Part shown: positions 1 through 6,763 of the stretch, in pieces
Layout of the letters: the number at the start of each line of letters is the position of its first letter
Numbering within the stretch: position 1 is the first letter of the stretch
DNA from: Peptococcaceae bacterium BRH_c23
Lineage (GTDB): Bacteria; Bacillota_B; Desulfitobacteriia; Desulfitobacteriales; Desulfitobacteriaceae
Length of the DNA stretch: 21,327 bases
Direction: 5' to 3'
Assembly: GCA_000961805.1 (NCBI GenBank)
Contig: LADV01000337.1
Coordinates: forward strand, 1-21,327
Translations under genes and position numbers: made by a program
The notes under the pieces: generated by a model
Seen by the model: only the letters and a program-made list of their open reading frames with translations
Told to the model about the DNA's origin: nothing
The model's database searches: none

Positions 1-2
1 AT

Positions 3-209
3 CAAGTCGAGCGCCTGATGTCCGCCTTAGGCAGCGAAACGCTGTCCACAAAAGAGCTTTTGGAGCGGCTTGGACTTAAGCACCGTCCAACGTTCAGCAA
101 CAATTATTTGCGCCCCGCGTTGGAACTTGGCTTGATTGAGATGACTGTTCCTGACAAGCCAAACAGCAGCAAGCAGCAGTGTCGGGCTGTAAAACGAAAT
201 AGTGACTAA
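3..209 (+). pseudogene. C-terminal winged-helix fragment (Fic or AlbA/RecG-like ATP-binding protein)
   Basis: The frame is open from the window edge, so the 5' end lies outside. The visible 68 residues contain the pattern KHRPTFSNNYLRPALELGLI followed by EMTVPDKPNSSKQ. That pattern is characteristic of the winged-helix tail of Fic-family proteins and of AlbA/RecG-like (AAA_4) ATP-binding proteins, which share this ending. The usual closing residues (K/QYRLT) are replaced by QCRAVKRNSD, suggesting that the last codons are altered or lie past a rearrangement. The stop at 207-209 coincides with the edge of an antisense acetyltransferase remnant, so the end may be a junction. Only the tail is visible, so I cannot say whether the upstream gene is intact or which family it belongs to. 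Confidence 0.5.
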
Positions 210-377
210 TAAATTTGCTCCTTCGGCAGTACTTATCTCGAAGTTTGCTGCATTTTCAAAACCAAATCGGTGATAGTAGGCAGGATTTCCGAAGATAATA
301 ATGGCCTTATATCCCATAGTTTGAGCTATCTTTTTTGCATGTGCATTCAGAGCTGATCCAATTCCTTGGTTGGAGAT
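209..377 (-). pseudogene. GNAT acetyltransferase internal fragment
   Basis: Read on the minus strand, the frame gives QGIGSALNAHAKKIAQTMGY and then KAIIIFGNPAYYHRFGFENA. The first part is GNAT motif A (Q-x-x-G-x-G/A, the acetyl-CoA pyrophosphate loop). The second is the strand and turn typical of GNAT proteins with a YYxRFGF motif. A TGA lies at 378-380, four codons before the motif, and similarity ends near 209, where the neighbouring fragment begins. The N-terminal strands and the C-terminal part are missing, so this is a non-functional remnant. The motif match is good; the substrate is unknown. Confidence 0.6.
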
Positions 378-492
378 TCAGATTTAGAGGGTGAGTGGCG
401 ATGTGAGCAGCCTTGGCCATTCAAATATGAGATTTATGAGAGCGAGCATTTGATAAGCCAGGAGTGGTGGGGAGGATATGTGCGTCATAACG

Positions 493-876
493 TTATAAGT
501 CATAGAGTGTTTGATCACGACAACAACGAAATTGGTTCTCTGGCGTAATATTAAACTTATGCGAACACTTCGGGCAAGTCACCTGGAGTGTTCCTTTATT
601 TATGGGCACCCGCATCTTGCCCTTGCATTTCTCGCATTCTTTGCCCCGATGATCGACTAGCTGTAGAATCCGCTGTTGATCAAAACCGACAACTAATTCG
701 TCCCCGATTAGAAAAGAAGGAACTCCGTTAACGTTTCTGCGGATTAACTCCGCGCGGGCTTACTCATCACAGTTGATATCCTTTTCTACAAAATGAATCT
801 TATGCTGCGAAAGAAACTTCTTCGCTGTAAAACAATGCGGTCAAGTTTGTGTGGTGAACATGATGACGTTCTTCAT
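493..876 (-). pseudogene. Glutaredoxin-like selenoprotein with C-terminal zinc ribbon, interrupted
   Basis: The minus-strand ATG at 874-876 has an AGGAG ribosome site at 886-890 (9 nt spacing). The frame reads MKNVIMFTTQT, then TGA (841-843), then PHCFTAKKFLSQHKIHFVEK. The TGA sits where the first cysteine of the thioredoxin-fold CxxC belongs, as expected for selenocysteine (U-P-H-C). The frame continues through NVNGVPSFLIGDELVVGFDQ, which has the cis-proline (GVPSF) and is typical of glutaredoxin-like proteins, then through a zinc ribbon with CEKC and CPKC knuckles. A TAA at 760-762, 26 codons after the TGA, also breaks the frame, so a full protein needs both Sec insertion and repair of this stop. 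Decayed gene or sequencing error cannot be separated here. The last 13 or so residues before 493 may lie past a junction. Confidence 0.7.
807..825 (-). promoter_or_regulatory. Candidate bacterial SECIS-like hairpin
   Basis: It starts 15 nt downstream of the in-frame TGA in the glutaredoxin-like gene. The minus-strand RNA can form five pairs (gcgaa with ttcgc), a single bulged U, two more pairs and a four-base loop, aguu, that contains GU. A short hairpin just after UGA with a bulged U and GU in the loop is the known pattern of bacterial SECIS elements bound by SelB. In E. coli fdhF the bulge lies on the 5' side; here it is on the 3' side. Found by eye, with no energy calculation. Confidence 0.4.
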
Positions 877-1200
877 AGAAACATACTCCTTTCCCATATG
901 CGTATGCACAGCATAGCACTGGCTATCGTCCCTGTGCGAAATGTATGCCAGGCGAGTAGCCAAATGGAATTTGTAAGCGAAGTTTCGACAAGGAAATCAG
1001 CAACTTCTTCATAGTCTAATGATAACGAAAGGCCCAAGGAAATTCTTGATTTTTCTCTAAAACAAAACAAACCCGGATGTATTAACCTTTTGTCTTCAAC
1101 AGGTGCTTATACTATTATCGGAAAATGATCCATCTGGGGTATTGGGTATGGAAGCAATGCTCAGATGGAAAAACGCTTTATTTTAAAGGAGGAAAAGAAC

Positions 1201-1344
1201 CTGAAACCCATCGTCTTTATCGATACCGAAATTGAACCGAAAAGTGGAAAAATACTTGATATCGGCGGTGTCAAGGGCGTTGGCAGTTCATTTCACTCCA
1301 ATTCCTACCGGTGGCGGGAAGTCCATGGGGGGACCAGTGCCTGA
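1201..1344 (+). pseudogene. N-terminal fragment of DEDD exonuclease/RecQ-type helicase, internally deleted
   Basis: After a strong AAGGAGG site at 1186-1192 the frame reads KPIVFIDTEIEPKSGKILDI then GGVKGVGSSFHSNS. This matches the start of large clostridial proteins that fuse a DEDD exonuclease (motif D-x-E in FIDTE) to a RecQ-like helicase. At 1303-1323 another frame encodes IPTGGGKS, the Walker A loop of the helicase domain, which normally lies several hundred codons further on. A deletion therefore joined the first 34 or so codons to the Walker A region out of frame. The frame ends at TGA 1342-1344. The first codon is CTG, perhaps a mutated ATG/GTG or a rare start. An unidentified frame ending at TAA 1184-1186 overlaps this ribosome site and could be the tail of an upstream gene. 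Confidence 0.55.
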
Positions 1345-1496
1345 CACCAACTTATCAACTTATTGTTTAGTTTGTGAAAACTCGGGTTCGACAGTCTGTG
1401 AGATCAAGGGAAGTAGTATGATCCCCTTATAGTAGACACAATTAACTAGGACCATACTCGGCGTGAAGGTTCCTGAACGAGGGCATACTGAACGTA

Positions 1497-2144
1497 ATGG
1501 TCGTTATAAGCAATCAATACGACATAGAGAAACGCTCACTGTATTATTGGGCGGAGATGTACTCCAGGCAGATGCGAGAAGGGATGGCCTACAAGGAACT
1601 GGCGAAGGCGGTCACGATTAACATTTTAGATTTTAGCTATTTGAAACAGACGAAGAACTACCATAGTGTATTTCATCTTTACGAAGACGAAGAGAGATTC
1701 CAACTTACGGAAGCCTTAGAAATGCACTTCATGGAATTGCCTAAATTGGTCTCGAAGTGGCGACGAAGAGAGGTTAGCCCTTGGGAGAATGTTTTAGTTC
1801 GATGGTTATTGCTTCTGGAGGGTTCGGAAAATCAGGAAATTTTAAAAACACTGGAGGAGATTGCAATGCAAGATCCCGTTTTGCATCAGGCCATGGCTGC
1901 GTGGGAGAAATCAAGTGATGATCCTATTGTGAGAGAAGAGTACTTTGCGAGACGCAAGGCAGTTTTAGATGAGATGGCGGCCGTCAGAGAAGCCGAACTC
2001 CGGTTGAGGGAAGCAATCCAGAAGGGAAAGGGAGAAGGAAGGGCAGAAGTTGCGAAGAGTCTTTTGGACTTGGGAATGGAGATTTCAAAGGTAGCTAAAG
2101 TAACATGTATGACGGTAGACGAAGTTAAAGTGCTAAAAGATTGA
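1497..2144 (+). pseudogene. 5'-truncated Rpn/PD-(D/E)XK family nuclease (transposase-like)
   Basis: The 215 residues match the C-terminal two thirds of the Rpn/PDDEXK_2 family of recombination-promoting nucleases: NQYDIEKRSLYYWAEMYSRQ, then HFMELPKL, EVSPWENVLVRWLLLLEG, and a charged tail (EAIQKGKGEGRAEVAKSLLD) ending in a small putative helix-turn-helix. Members are usually about 290-310 residues. Here the N-terminal part with the catalytic Asp is missing, and the frame is closed by TGA at 1464-1466. The position just before NQYD, where the family carries the catalytic E-x-Q, reads NVMVVIS, so the active-site Glu and Gln appear lost. No ribosome site precedes the ATG. It is probably inactive. 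Upstream sequence 1345-1496 shows no recognised gene. Confidence 0.7.
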
Positions 2145-2220
2145 AAAGATTGAGACTACTGATCGAAGGAGGGGTCTGCTCCCCATAGGGGGGCCTAGGA
2201 GCACCGGTGCTGTCGAATCA

Positions 2221-2445
2221 GAAAAAGCTATCCCCTACACTATGGAAGTGTGGGGCGATTTTTTGTCCAATGCCGAGGGCATCTCTTTAGGCTTTGAAGT
2301 TGAGTCTGTTGACAATATGATTGAGGTAATAAAAGAAAAAGGACTCGAAGTAGAAAGTGGGCCTTTCCAACCTAATCCTCATATTAAGTTTTTTTATGTT
2401 AAAGATCCCAACGGTGTTAGTATACAATTTGTCGAAAATATGTAA
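2221..2445 (+). pseudogene. C-terminal half of a VOC (glyoxalase/bleomycin resistance) protein
   Basis: The frame is open from before 2221 and has an ATG at 2242, but without a good ribosome site. The visible residues (FLSNAEGISLGFEVESVDNM, then IKFFYVKDPNGVSIQFVENM) form the second beta-alpha-beta-beta-beta half of a vicinal oxygen chelate domain. The F-x-D-P-x-G motif and the metal-ligand Glu in SIQFVE are present. VOC domains need two such halves, so a 67-residue protein cannot make the usual metal site unless it pairs with another chain. The lack of a first half and the position inside a string of remnants argue for a truncated gene. A terminator follows directly. Confidence 0.65.
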
Positions 2446-2461
2446 TTCTGATCAAGCATGA

Positions 2462-2488
2462 AGCATCTTCTATTGAAGGTGCTTTTTT
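2462..2488 (+). terminator. Rho-independent terminator after VOC fragment
   Basis: agcatcttc and gaaggtgct form a nine-pair stem with one G-U pair, around the loop tatt, followed by a run of Ts. It lies 16 bp after the stop of the VOC fragment. Confidence 0.75.
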
Positions 2489-2489
2489 C

Positions 2490-2774
2490 AAGAATAAAGT
2501 CAAAATCCAAAGGTTTGCTATCAAAAATCATCGTTACCACCGTCCTCAAGGTTATTATACCGGTAATTACCAAAAGATAACAACCTTTAATTAAATATTA
2601 ACAGTGCCTAATTTAGACAGTTGTTGGATATTAAGGTCAATAAGTTCACAAACAAAGAGAAAACAGTCTCCTAAACGGACTTCCATAGTGCCTCAAGTTC
2701 CTCCAACGTATTTTATCGGGGGAAGCAAGTTGCAAGAGGTGCTCGACAAATTGATCAAATCAAGTGATAGATAC
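2490..2774. other. Non-coding stretch without recognised gene
   Basis: An AT-rich stretch between the VOC terminator and the 3' end of the minus-strand helicase. A plus-strand open frame (2604-2804) has no ribosome site, overlaps the helicase end and matches nothing I know. No clear hairpin with a T run serves as a terminator for the helicase gene. Confidence 0.4.
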
Positions 2775-4424
2775 TTACAACCGACCGAGACTGGCCTGTA
2801 CTAGTAAGCGCATGCTAACCCAGTAATTCTGTTCTGAACGGGAGGGGGCGTTCTGAATTTGCATGCAGCAGTCCTGCTCGGAGAGCCACCAATCGCACCC
2901 TAGCTTACCACGCTCCAAGTTTTTAGTTATCTCCGCAATGATCTCCGTGCCCCAGCATTTATGTTGAGTGTAGGCTATGACTCGATCAGCCAGGGCTTGG
3001 TATGAGGAATGATGAAAGGTCTGGTTATCTTGATCATATTCCAGGTCAAGGATGGGAATGATCCCTGTCAGGTCGCGAGAAATTCCAGCCAGCAACTCTT
3101 TTTCCTCGTTGGATGAACCAATATACAGGTAATAAAGTTTAGCTGTACGCTTGATACCAGACTGGCGCAGGATTCGACCCAGTCTTTGGATTCGTTGTCG
3201 GGTGCTATTGGTGGAGGAGGCGATGATCCCGATGTCGGTTGAAGGTACATTTAAACCTTCATCAAGGGCGCGGCAACTTACGAGAATGCGAATTTGCGAG
3301 TCGTAGTATTTACGCAGGATTTCTTTGCGACTCCACTCGTCCATTTCGGAATGATAACGCCCCACTTGTCCAGGAAACAGGGACTCTAACTCGTCATAAA
3401 TTGTGTTTGCCACGACAATTCTTTCACAAAAGACCAAGATCTTTGAACTGAGCGGAAGCTGAGTCACAAGATAACTGACACAGGTTATCCGGGATTCTGC
3501 CCTGTAGACCAAATCTTTGCGCCGGGTGGCTAGCATGAGTACTGAACGGGCAAGACTCGCTATGTTCTCATCCTCAGAGCTTTGCGCCAATTGCTCTAGG
3601 CTGGCAAAATACCTCAGTCTGGTTAAGCCTTGCAGGAAAGGACAACGATACATGAGAATTTCTCGGACTTGAGTTAGTTGTTCACTTAAATCCAGATATT
3701 GGCGCTCTTCGTCTGGCGTGAATTTCAGCCTTAAGTTAAAGATCGCAAAGGAACTGATTATATTCGCATTCAAGGCCTCGACAAAGCTGTATTTATAGAT
3801 CTCCGGTCCCAAAGCGGGAAGCAGAGTTTCGTTAAAGGTTGCGGTTTCCGGGGTGGCGGATAAACCTAGGGCATAGTAATGTGTGACAGGATCTTGGCTC
3901 GGGATTTGGGCAATAAATGAAAATATGCGCGAATTTTCTGGGCTGCAATAGTGATGGCATTCATCAGCGATCAACAATATTGAGCTACCCTGATGATAGT
4001 CATCCAGTAAATGCTGTGCTAAGGTGGTACGGGCTGAGTTCACTACATAAACCATATACTTGCGAGACGTTGGGTCTTTATGAACCCCAGAGTATACGCC
4101 TATGTCCTCCCTGGAAACAGCGAGATCGGCTTGAAGACTTTTAACCCATTGATTGGCCAGAAAAACCTTGGGTACGACAATTTTGATTTTCAAAGCAGGC
4201 GCTTGTTCCTTAAGTAATATATATTCCAGCCTGGCGATGGCTCCCAAGGCTAGGATTGTTTTGCCTGCCCCGGTCACGACATTCACAACCCCTTTACCCT
4301 GATTGCCAAACCAGATATCCAGGCATTCTTTCTGCCAGGCAAATAATGGTTTTTTCACTTGACTATAGACGTTTGACGTGGAGTTGGCCACCTCTTCGGA
4401 AGTTTGCTTATGGAAATAAGGCAT
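2775..4424 (-). CDS. SSL2/XPB-type superfamily 2 DNA helicase of the ATPase module
   Basis: A 549-residue helicase with all core motifs in order: NVVTGAGKT (Walker A, about 48-56), ADECHH (motif II, about 153-158), LSATP (motif III, about 188-192), a second RecA domain with SKILVFCER (about 327-335), VSCRALDEGLNVPSTDIGI (motif V, about 382-400) and QRIQRLGRILR (motif VI, about 410-420). This is the COG1061 (SSL2/RAD3) pattern, an ATP-driven DNA translocase or helicase. The protein is short for the group, with no obvious nuclease domain; the C-terminal 100 residues are not recognised. It is transcribed away from the coiled-coil/ATPase genes through a shared 157-bp intergenic region. By analogy with BREX and Ter-linked loci, where DUF2791 ATPases travel with helicases, it probably moves along DNA for a common complex. 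Substrate and trigger are unknown. Confidence 0.9.
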   Translation of the reverse strand: MPYFHKQTSEEVANSTSNVYSQVKKPLFAWQKECLDIWFGNQGKGVVNVVTGAGKTILALGAIARLEYILLKEQAPALKIKIVVPKVFLANQWVKSLQADLAVSREDIGVYSGVHKDPTSRKYMVYVVNSARTTLAQHLLDDYHQGSSILLIADECHHYCSPENSRIFSFIAQIPSQDPVTHYYALGLSATPETATFNETLLPALGPEIYKYSFVEALNANIISSFAIFNLRLKFTPDEERQYLDLSEQLTQVREILMYRCPFLQGLTRLRYFASLEQLAQSSEDENIASLARSVLMLATRRKDLVYRAESRITCVSYLVTQLPLSSKILVFCERIVVANTIYDELESLFPGQVGRYHSEMDEWSRKEILRKYYDSQIRILVSCRALDEGLNVPSTDIGIIASSTNSTRQRIQRLGRILRQSGIKRTAKLYYLYIGSSNEEKELLAGISRDLTGIIPILDLEYDQDNQTFHHSSYQALADRVIAYTQHKCWGTEIIAEITKNLERGKLGCDWWLSEQDCCMQIQNAPSRSEQNYWVSMRLLVQASLGRL

Positions 4425-4581
4425 ACTTTCTCTCCCTTGTCTTCCTCGTGGTTGAATATATATAATGTATGTTATGCTATTAGTATGACATTATTGGATT
4501 ATTGAGGCAAGTGGGGAAGGAAAACTCTGTTTTGTGTCGAACTCTAGCAAAAAAACGAATTAGAAAAAGGAGCATTAACCA
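4425..4581. promoter_or_regulatory. Divergent promoter region with inverted repeat
   Basis: This region lies between the helicase and the coiled-coil gene. A perfect 7-bp inverted repeat, ATAATGT (4462-4468) and ACATTAT (4488-4494), is separated by 19 bp. On the plus strand TTGAAT (4452-4457) and an extended -10 TGTTATGCT (4470-4478, 15-bp spacer) lie under the repeat, so a dimeric regulator bound here could control both directions. Promoter boxes are matched by eye only. The ribosome site AAAGGAG precedes the ATG at 4582. Confidence 0.4.
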
Positions 4582-5397
4582 ATGACGGATTATGAGGACC
4601 TATATAAACAAATGTTGAGCGTTGAAAAAGAGCTTAAGGATAAGATCAACAGTCAGCAAAAACTATTTAAGAGCTTAAGCAAAAATATGGAGAAGGGGGA
4701 TCTTAAGAGCTGGACTAGGGATCTGGCATCCATGCGTGCTTACCTGAAAGAACAGGAAACCTTGATGGAAGAGATGCAGAAGCAGGTTGACGACTTCGGG
4801 ATTCGCAACTATGTGGAAAATGGCGACTTTGTGGAACAATTACTGGCTCATTGCGATCGGCTCGAGGTGGACGTTAAAGGAGATTATCCCACTTATGAGA
4901 TGTTTCCTTTCCGGGTCAGGATCGATGCCGAAAATCTGGACTTGTATCTTGATCGAAAACGTGTCCAATGCCTGCGCCCTTTGTCCTTTGTGCAAGAGGT
5001 GAAGGCCAGCAGGGATAAACTGTTAAAGGTGACCTTTGATCCCAAAGGCTTTGTCAAAGAGCTTGCCGCTGCCTATGATTTAATGCTATTAAAGCAAAAT
5101 CAGGGCAAAACACTCACTTCAACGGTAGGAGATATTTACTTAAAGACACTTTACACCCTTTTAACCCCTATGCGTCGCTTCCGTAAAGATTATGACCTGC
5201 AGAGTTTCGCTTTTGATTTGGCACGACTTTATGTTGCTGACCTACGGACCTGTGAGGATGGCCGGCAGTTTCAATTTGGACCCAGTCGCAATATCAACAA
5301 GGCTATCCGTATCTTAGATCAGGATGGCCGGGAGCATTATTTGGCGACCATTCGTTTTTTCGGAACATCAGAAGTATCGTTACAGGAATCCAGATAA
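4582..5397 (+). CDS. Coiled-coil protein of unknown family, first gene of the ATPase operon
   Basis: A 271-residue protein that I do not recognise. Residues 1-95 are rich in Lys, Glu, Gln, Leu and Met in a heptad-like pattern (YKQMLSVEKELKDKINSQQK; YLKEQETLMEEMQKQVDDFG) and probably form a coiled coil. The rest looks like a folded mixed alpha/beta domain (for example FPFRVRIDAENLDLYLDRKR) with no visible catalytic motif, signal peptide or membrane segment. The ATG has an AAAGGAG site. The gene is followed after 145 bp by the two ATPase genes on the same strand and is divergent from the helicase, so it is most simply read as a structural or adaptor subunit that links ATPases and helicase. That role is inferred from position only. 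Confidence 0.85.
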   Translation: MTDYEDLYKQMLSVEKELKDKINSQQKLFKSLSKNMEKGDLKSWTRDLASMRAYLKEQETLMEEMQKQVDDFGIRNYVENGDFVEQLLAHCDRLEVDVKGDYPTYEMFPFRVRIDAENLDLYLDRKRVQCLRPLSFVQEVKASRDKLLKVTFDPKGFVKELAAAYDLMLLKQNQGKTLTSTVGDIYLKTLYTLLTPMRRFRKDYDLQSFAFDLARLYVADLRTCEDGRQFQFGPSRNINKAIRILDQDGREHYLATIRFFGTSEVSLQESR

Positions 5398-5464
5398 TCT
5401 TCGTGAAAATTAGCAGACATTTAGAGCGGAAACCATCTGAGAGTGAAAACGGTCTACGAAGCCA

Positions 5465-5520
5465 TTCGAGGCTTGAAATAGCACATGCACTCTAACCTCG
5501 AACATCTTGCCTCGAACATC
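5465..5520. repeat. Direct and inverted short repeats between coiled-coil and ATPase genes
   Basis: The 11-mer cctcgaacatc occurs at 5496-5506 and again at 5510-5520. The second copy is also part of an 8-bp inverted repeat with TTCGAGGC at 5465-5472 (partner GCCTCGAA at 5509-5516). This could be an operator for the ATPase pair or an RNA hairpin in the leader. It lies just upstream of the ribosome site AGGAGGT at 5529-5535. Confidence 0.5.
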
Positions 5521-5542
5521 GATTTGGTAGGAGGTAATAGCC

Positions 5543-6763
5543 TTGGAAAATGATATAAAATCAGCCCTAGCCTGCTTAAGGAAGGGACAGGCTCCAGGTA
5601 ATCGCGCAATCTTGAAGGAAATATCGGTAGGCAGCGAGTTTATTATGGATTTTTGGAAGGAAAAATATCTGGCGAACTATCTGGCTAGCGGAGGCAGCAA
5701 GATGAAGTTCGTGACTGGTCGCACTGGGAGCGGAAAGACACATTTCCTAGAAATATTGGCGATGGAAGCAGAAAACATGGGCTATATCTCGGTAAGCCTC
5801 TCAGCACGTAAACTCTGGATCCATGATTTTAAGGAAATCTATACAGCAATATTGCACCAGGTCAATTTACTGGAACGCTTACAACGTTGCAGCCACGAGG
5901 TTATCCGGCAGCTGGGGCATGATCCCAAGCTGATCCCTGAAGATATTAGCTTTGCGGATTACTTATCCAGCCAGGGATTGCTGGATCCGTTGACCAAGCG
6001 GGAGATTAGGCAACAGTTGGAAAAGCTCTTTCTAGCCAACCCTCTGATTGACAATAATTTTGCCCTCGCCTGTGCCATGTTGACCGGTGGAATTTTGGGA
6101 CACCCCACGTTGGAGGAGGCCAACCGCAAGCTGTTGATGTTATGGCTGGAAGGAAGTCGAGAAGCCAAATTGTCTTCCCTACGCCGCCTGGGTTTGTCAC
6201 CGAGTAAAATCACCAAATATAATGCTAGGCACATGCTGCGTTCTCTAGTTGAGGTTTGCTGTCTTGCTGGATTCAAGGGTCTAGTGATATCAATTGATAA
6301 TATGGAAGTATTGGTGGGCGCAGATAGTTCTGAAACCATTCGCTATTCCCGATTGAAAAGGGAAGACGCCTATGAAAGTATCCGTGAATTGATTGATGAA
6401 ATAGATACCTTAAAACATACTATGTTCGTTTTTTCGTTTGATCGCAGTCTGATCGACGATGAGGTTAGGGGTTTGAAGTCTTATCAGGCGTTATGGATGC
6501 GCATACAAAATGAAATCGAAGGAAAACGTTTTAATCGTTTCGCCGACATTGTGGATTTGGATCGTCTGATTGATGAGGTCTATACTCCAGAGAATATCCT
6601 TAAAATGTCGACCCGTCTGGCTCAGGTCATAAACCGCTTCGATACTGGGGCTACTCCTCTAAGCTTGAACACAGCGGAAGAACTCCACGCCCGGTCTCGG
6701 TTTGGCAAAGTTTCGTTGCCTAGGAAAGTAGCCCTAACAACTTTGCAGGAAGGAGCAGAATAA
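5543..6763 (+). CDS. BrxC/BrxD-like P-loop ATPase, subunit 1 (Walker B Asp-Asn)
   Basis: A 406-residue ATPase. It starts at TTG, fixed by a strong AGGAGGT site at 5529-5535. Walker A is VTGRTGSGKTH (about 57-67). The predicted Walker B strand is GLVISIDNME (about 246-255). Arrangement and length match the DUF2791/BrxC-BrxD group of STAND-like ATPases: about 60 residues before the P-loop, a long helical insertion, Walker B near 250, then a sensor-like strand TMFVFSFDRSL (about 293-303) and ALWMRI with a conserved Arg. The usual catalytic Glu after the Walker B Asp is replaced by Asn, so this subunit may bind ATP but hydrolyse it poorly. Its stop overlaps the next gene's start (TAATG), implying coupled translation and equal amounts of the two subunits. 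A role in a DNA-associated defence complex is inference. Confidence 0.85.
   Translation: MENDIKSALACLRKGQAPGNRAILKEISVGSEFIMDFWKEKYLANYLASGGSKMKFVTGRTGSGKTHFLEILAMEAENMGYISVSLSARKLWIHDFKEIYTAILHQVNLLERLQRCSHEVIRQLGHDPKLIPEDISFADYLSSQGLLDPLTKREIRQQLEKLFLANPLIDNNFALACAMLTGGILGHPTLEEANRKLLMLWLEGSREAKLSSLRRLGLSPSKITKYNARHMLRSLVEVCCLAGFKGLVISIDNMEVLVGADSSETIRYSRLKREDAYESIRELIDEIDTLKHTMFVFSFDRSLIDDEVRGLKSYQALWMRIQNEIEGKRFNRFADIVDLDRLIDEVYTPENILKMSTRLAQVINRFDTGATPLSLNTAEELHARSRFGKVSLPRKVALTTLQEGAE

Noticed and set aside
366..548. 60-codon plus-strand frame starting at TTG (LEGEWRCEQPWPFKYEIYES)
   Set aside because: No ribosome site, no family recognised, and its 3' part overlaps the zinc-ribbon end of the better supported minus-strand glutaredoxin remnant. 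Its start lies at the edge of the GNAT fragment. It may be another remnant but cannot be supported.
873..1070. Minus-strand 65-codon frame upstream of the glutaredoxin gene
   Set aside because: No known domain; it overlaps the ribosome site and start of the glutaredoxin-like gene in another frame.
1415..1445. Sequence gatccccttatagtagacac resembling the end of an insertion sequence
   Set aside because: It looked like an IS terminal repeat, but no partner repeat, target duplication or transposase was found near it.
2604..2804. Plus-strand frame with QVPPTYFIGGSKLQEVLDKL
   Set aside because: No ribosome site, overlaps the 3' end of the helicase gene, no recognised family.
5959..6339. 126-codon minus-strand frame within ATPase 1
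   Set aside because: Antisense shadow of a well-supported gene; no domain and no ribosome site.
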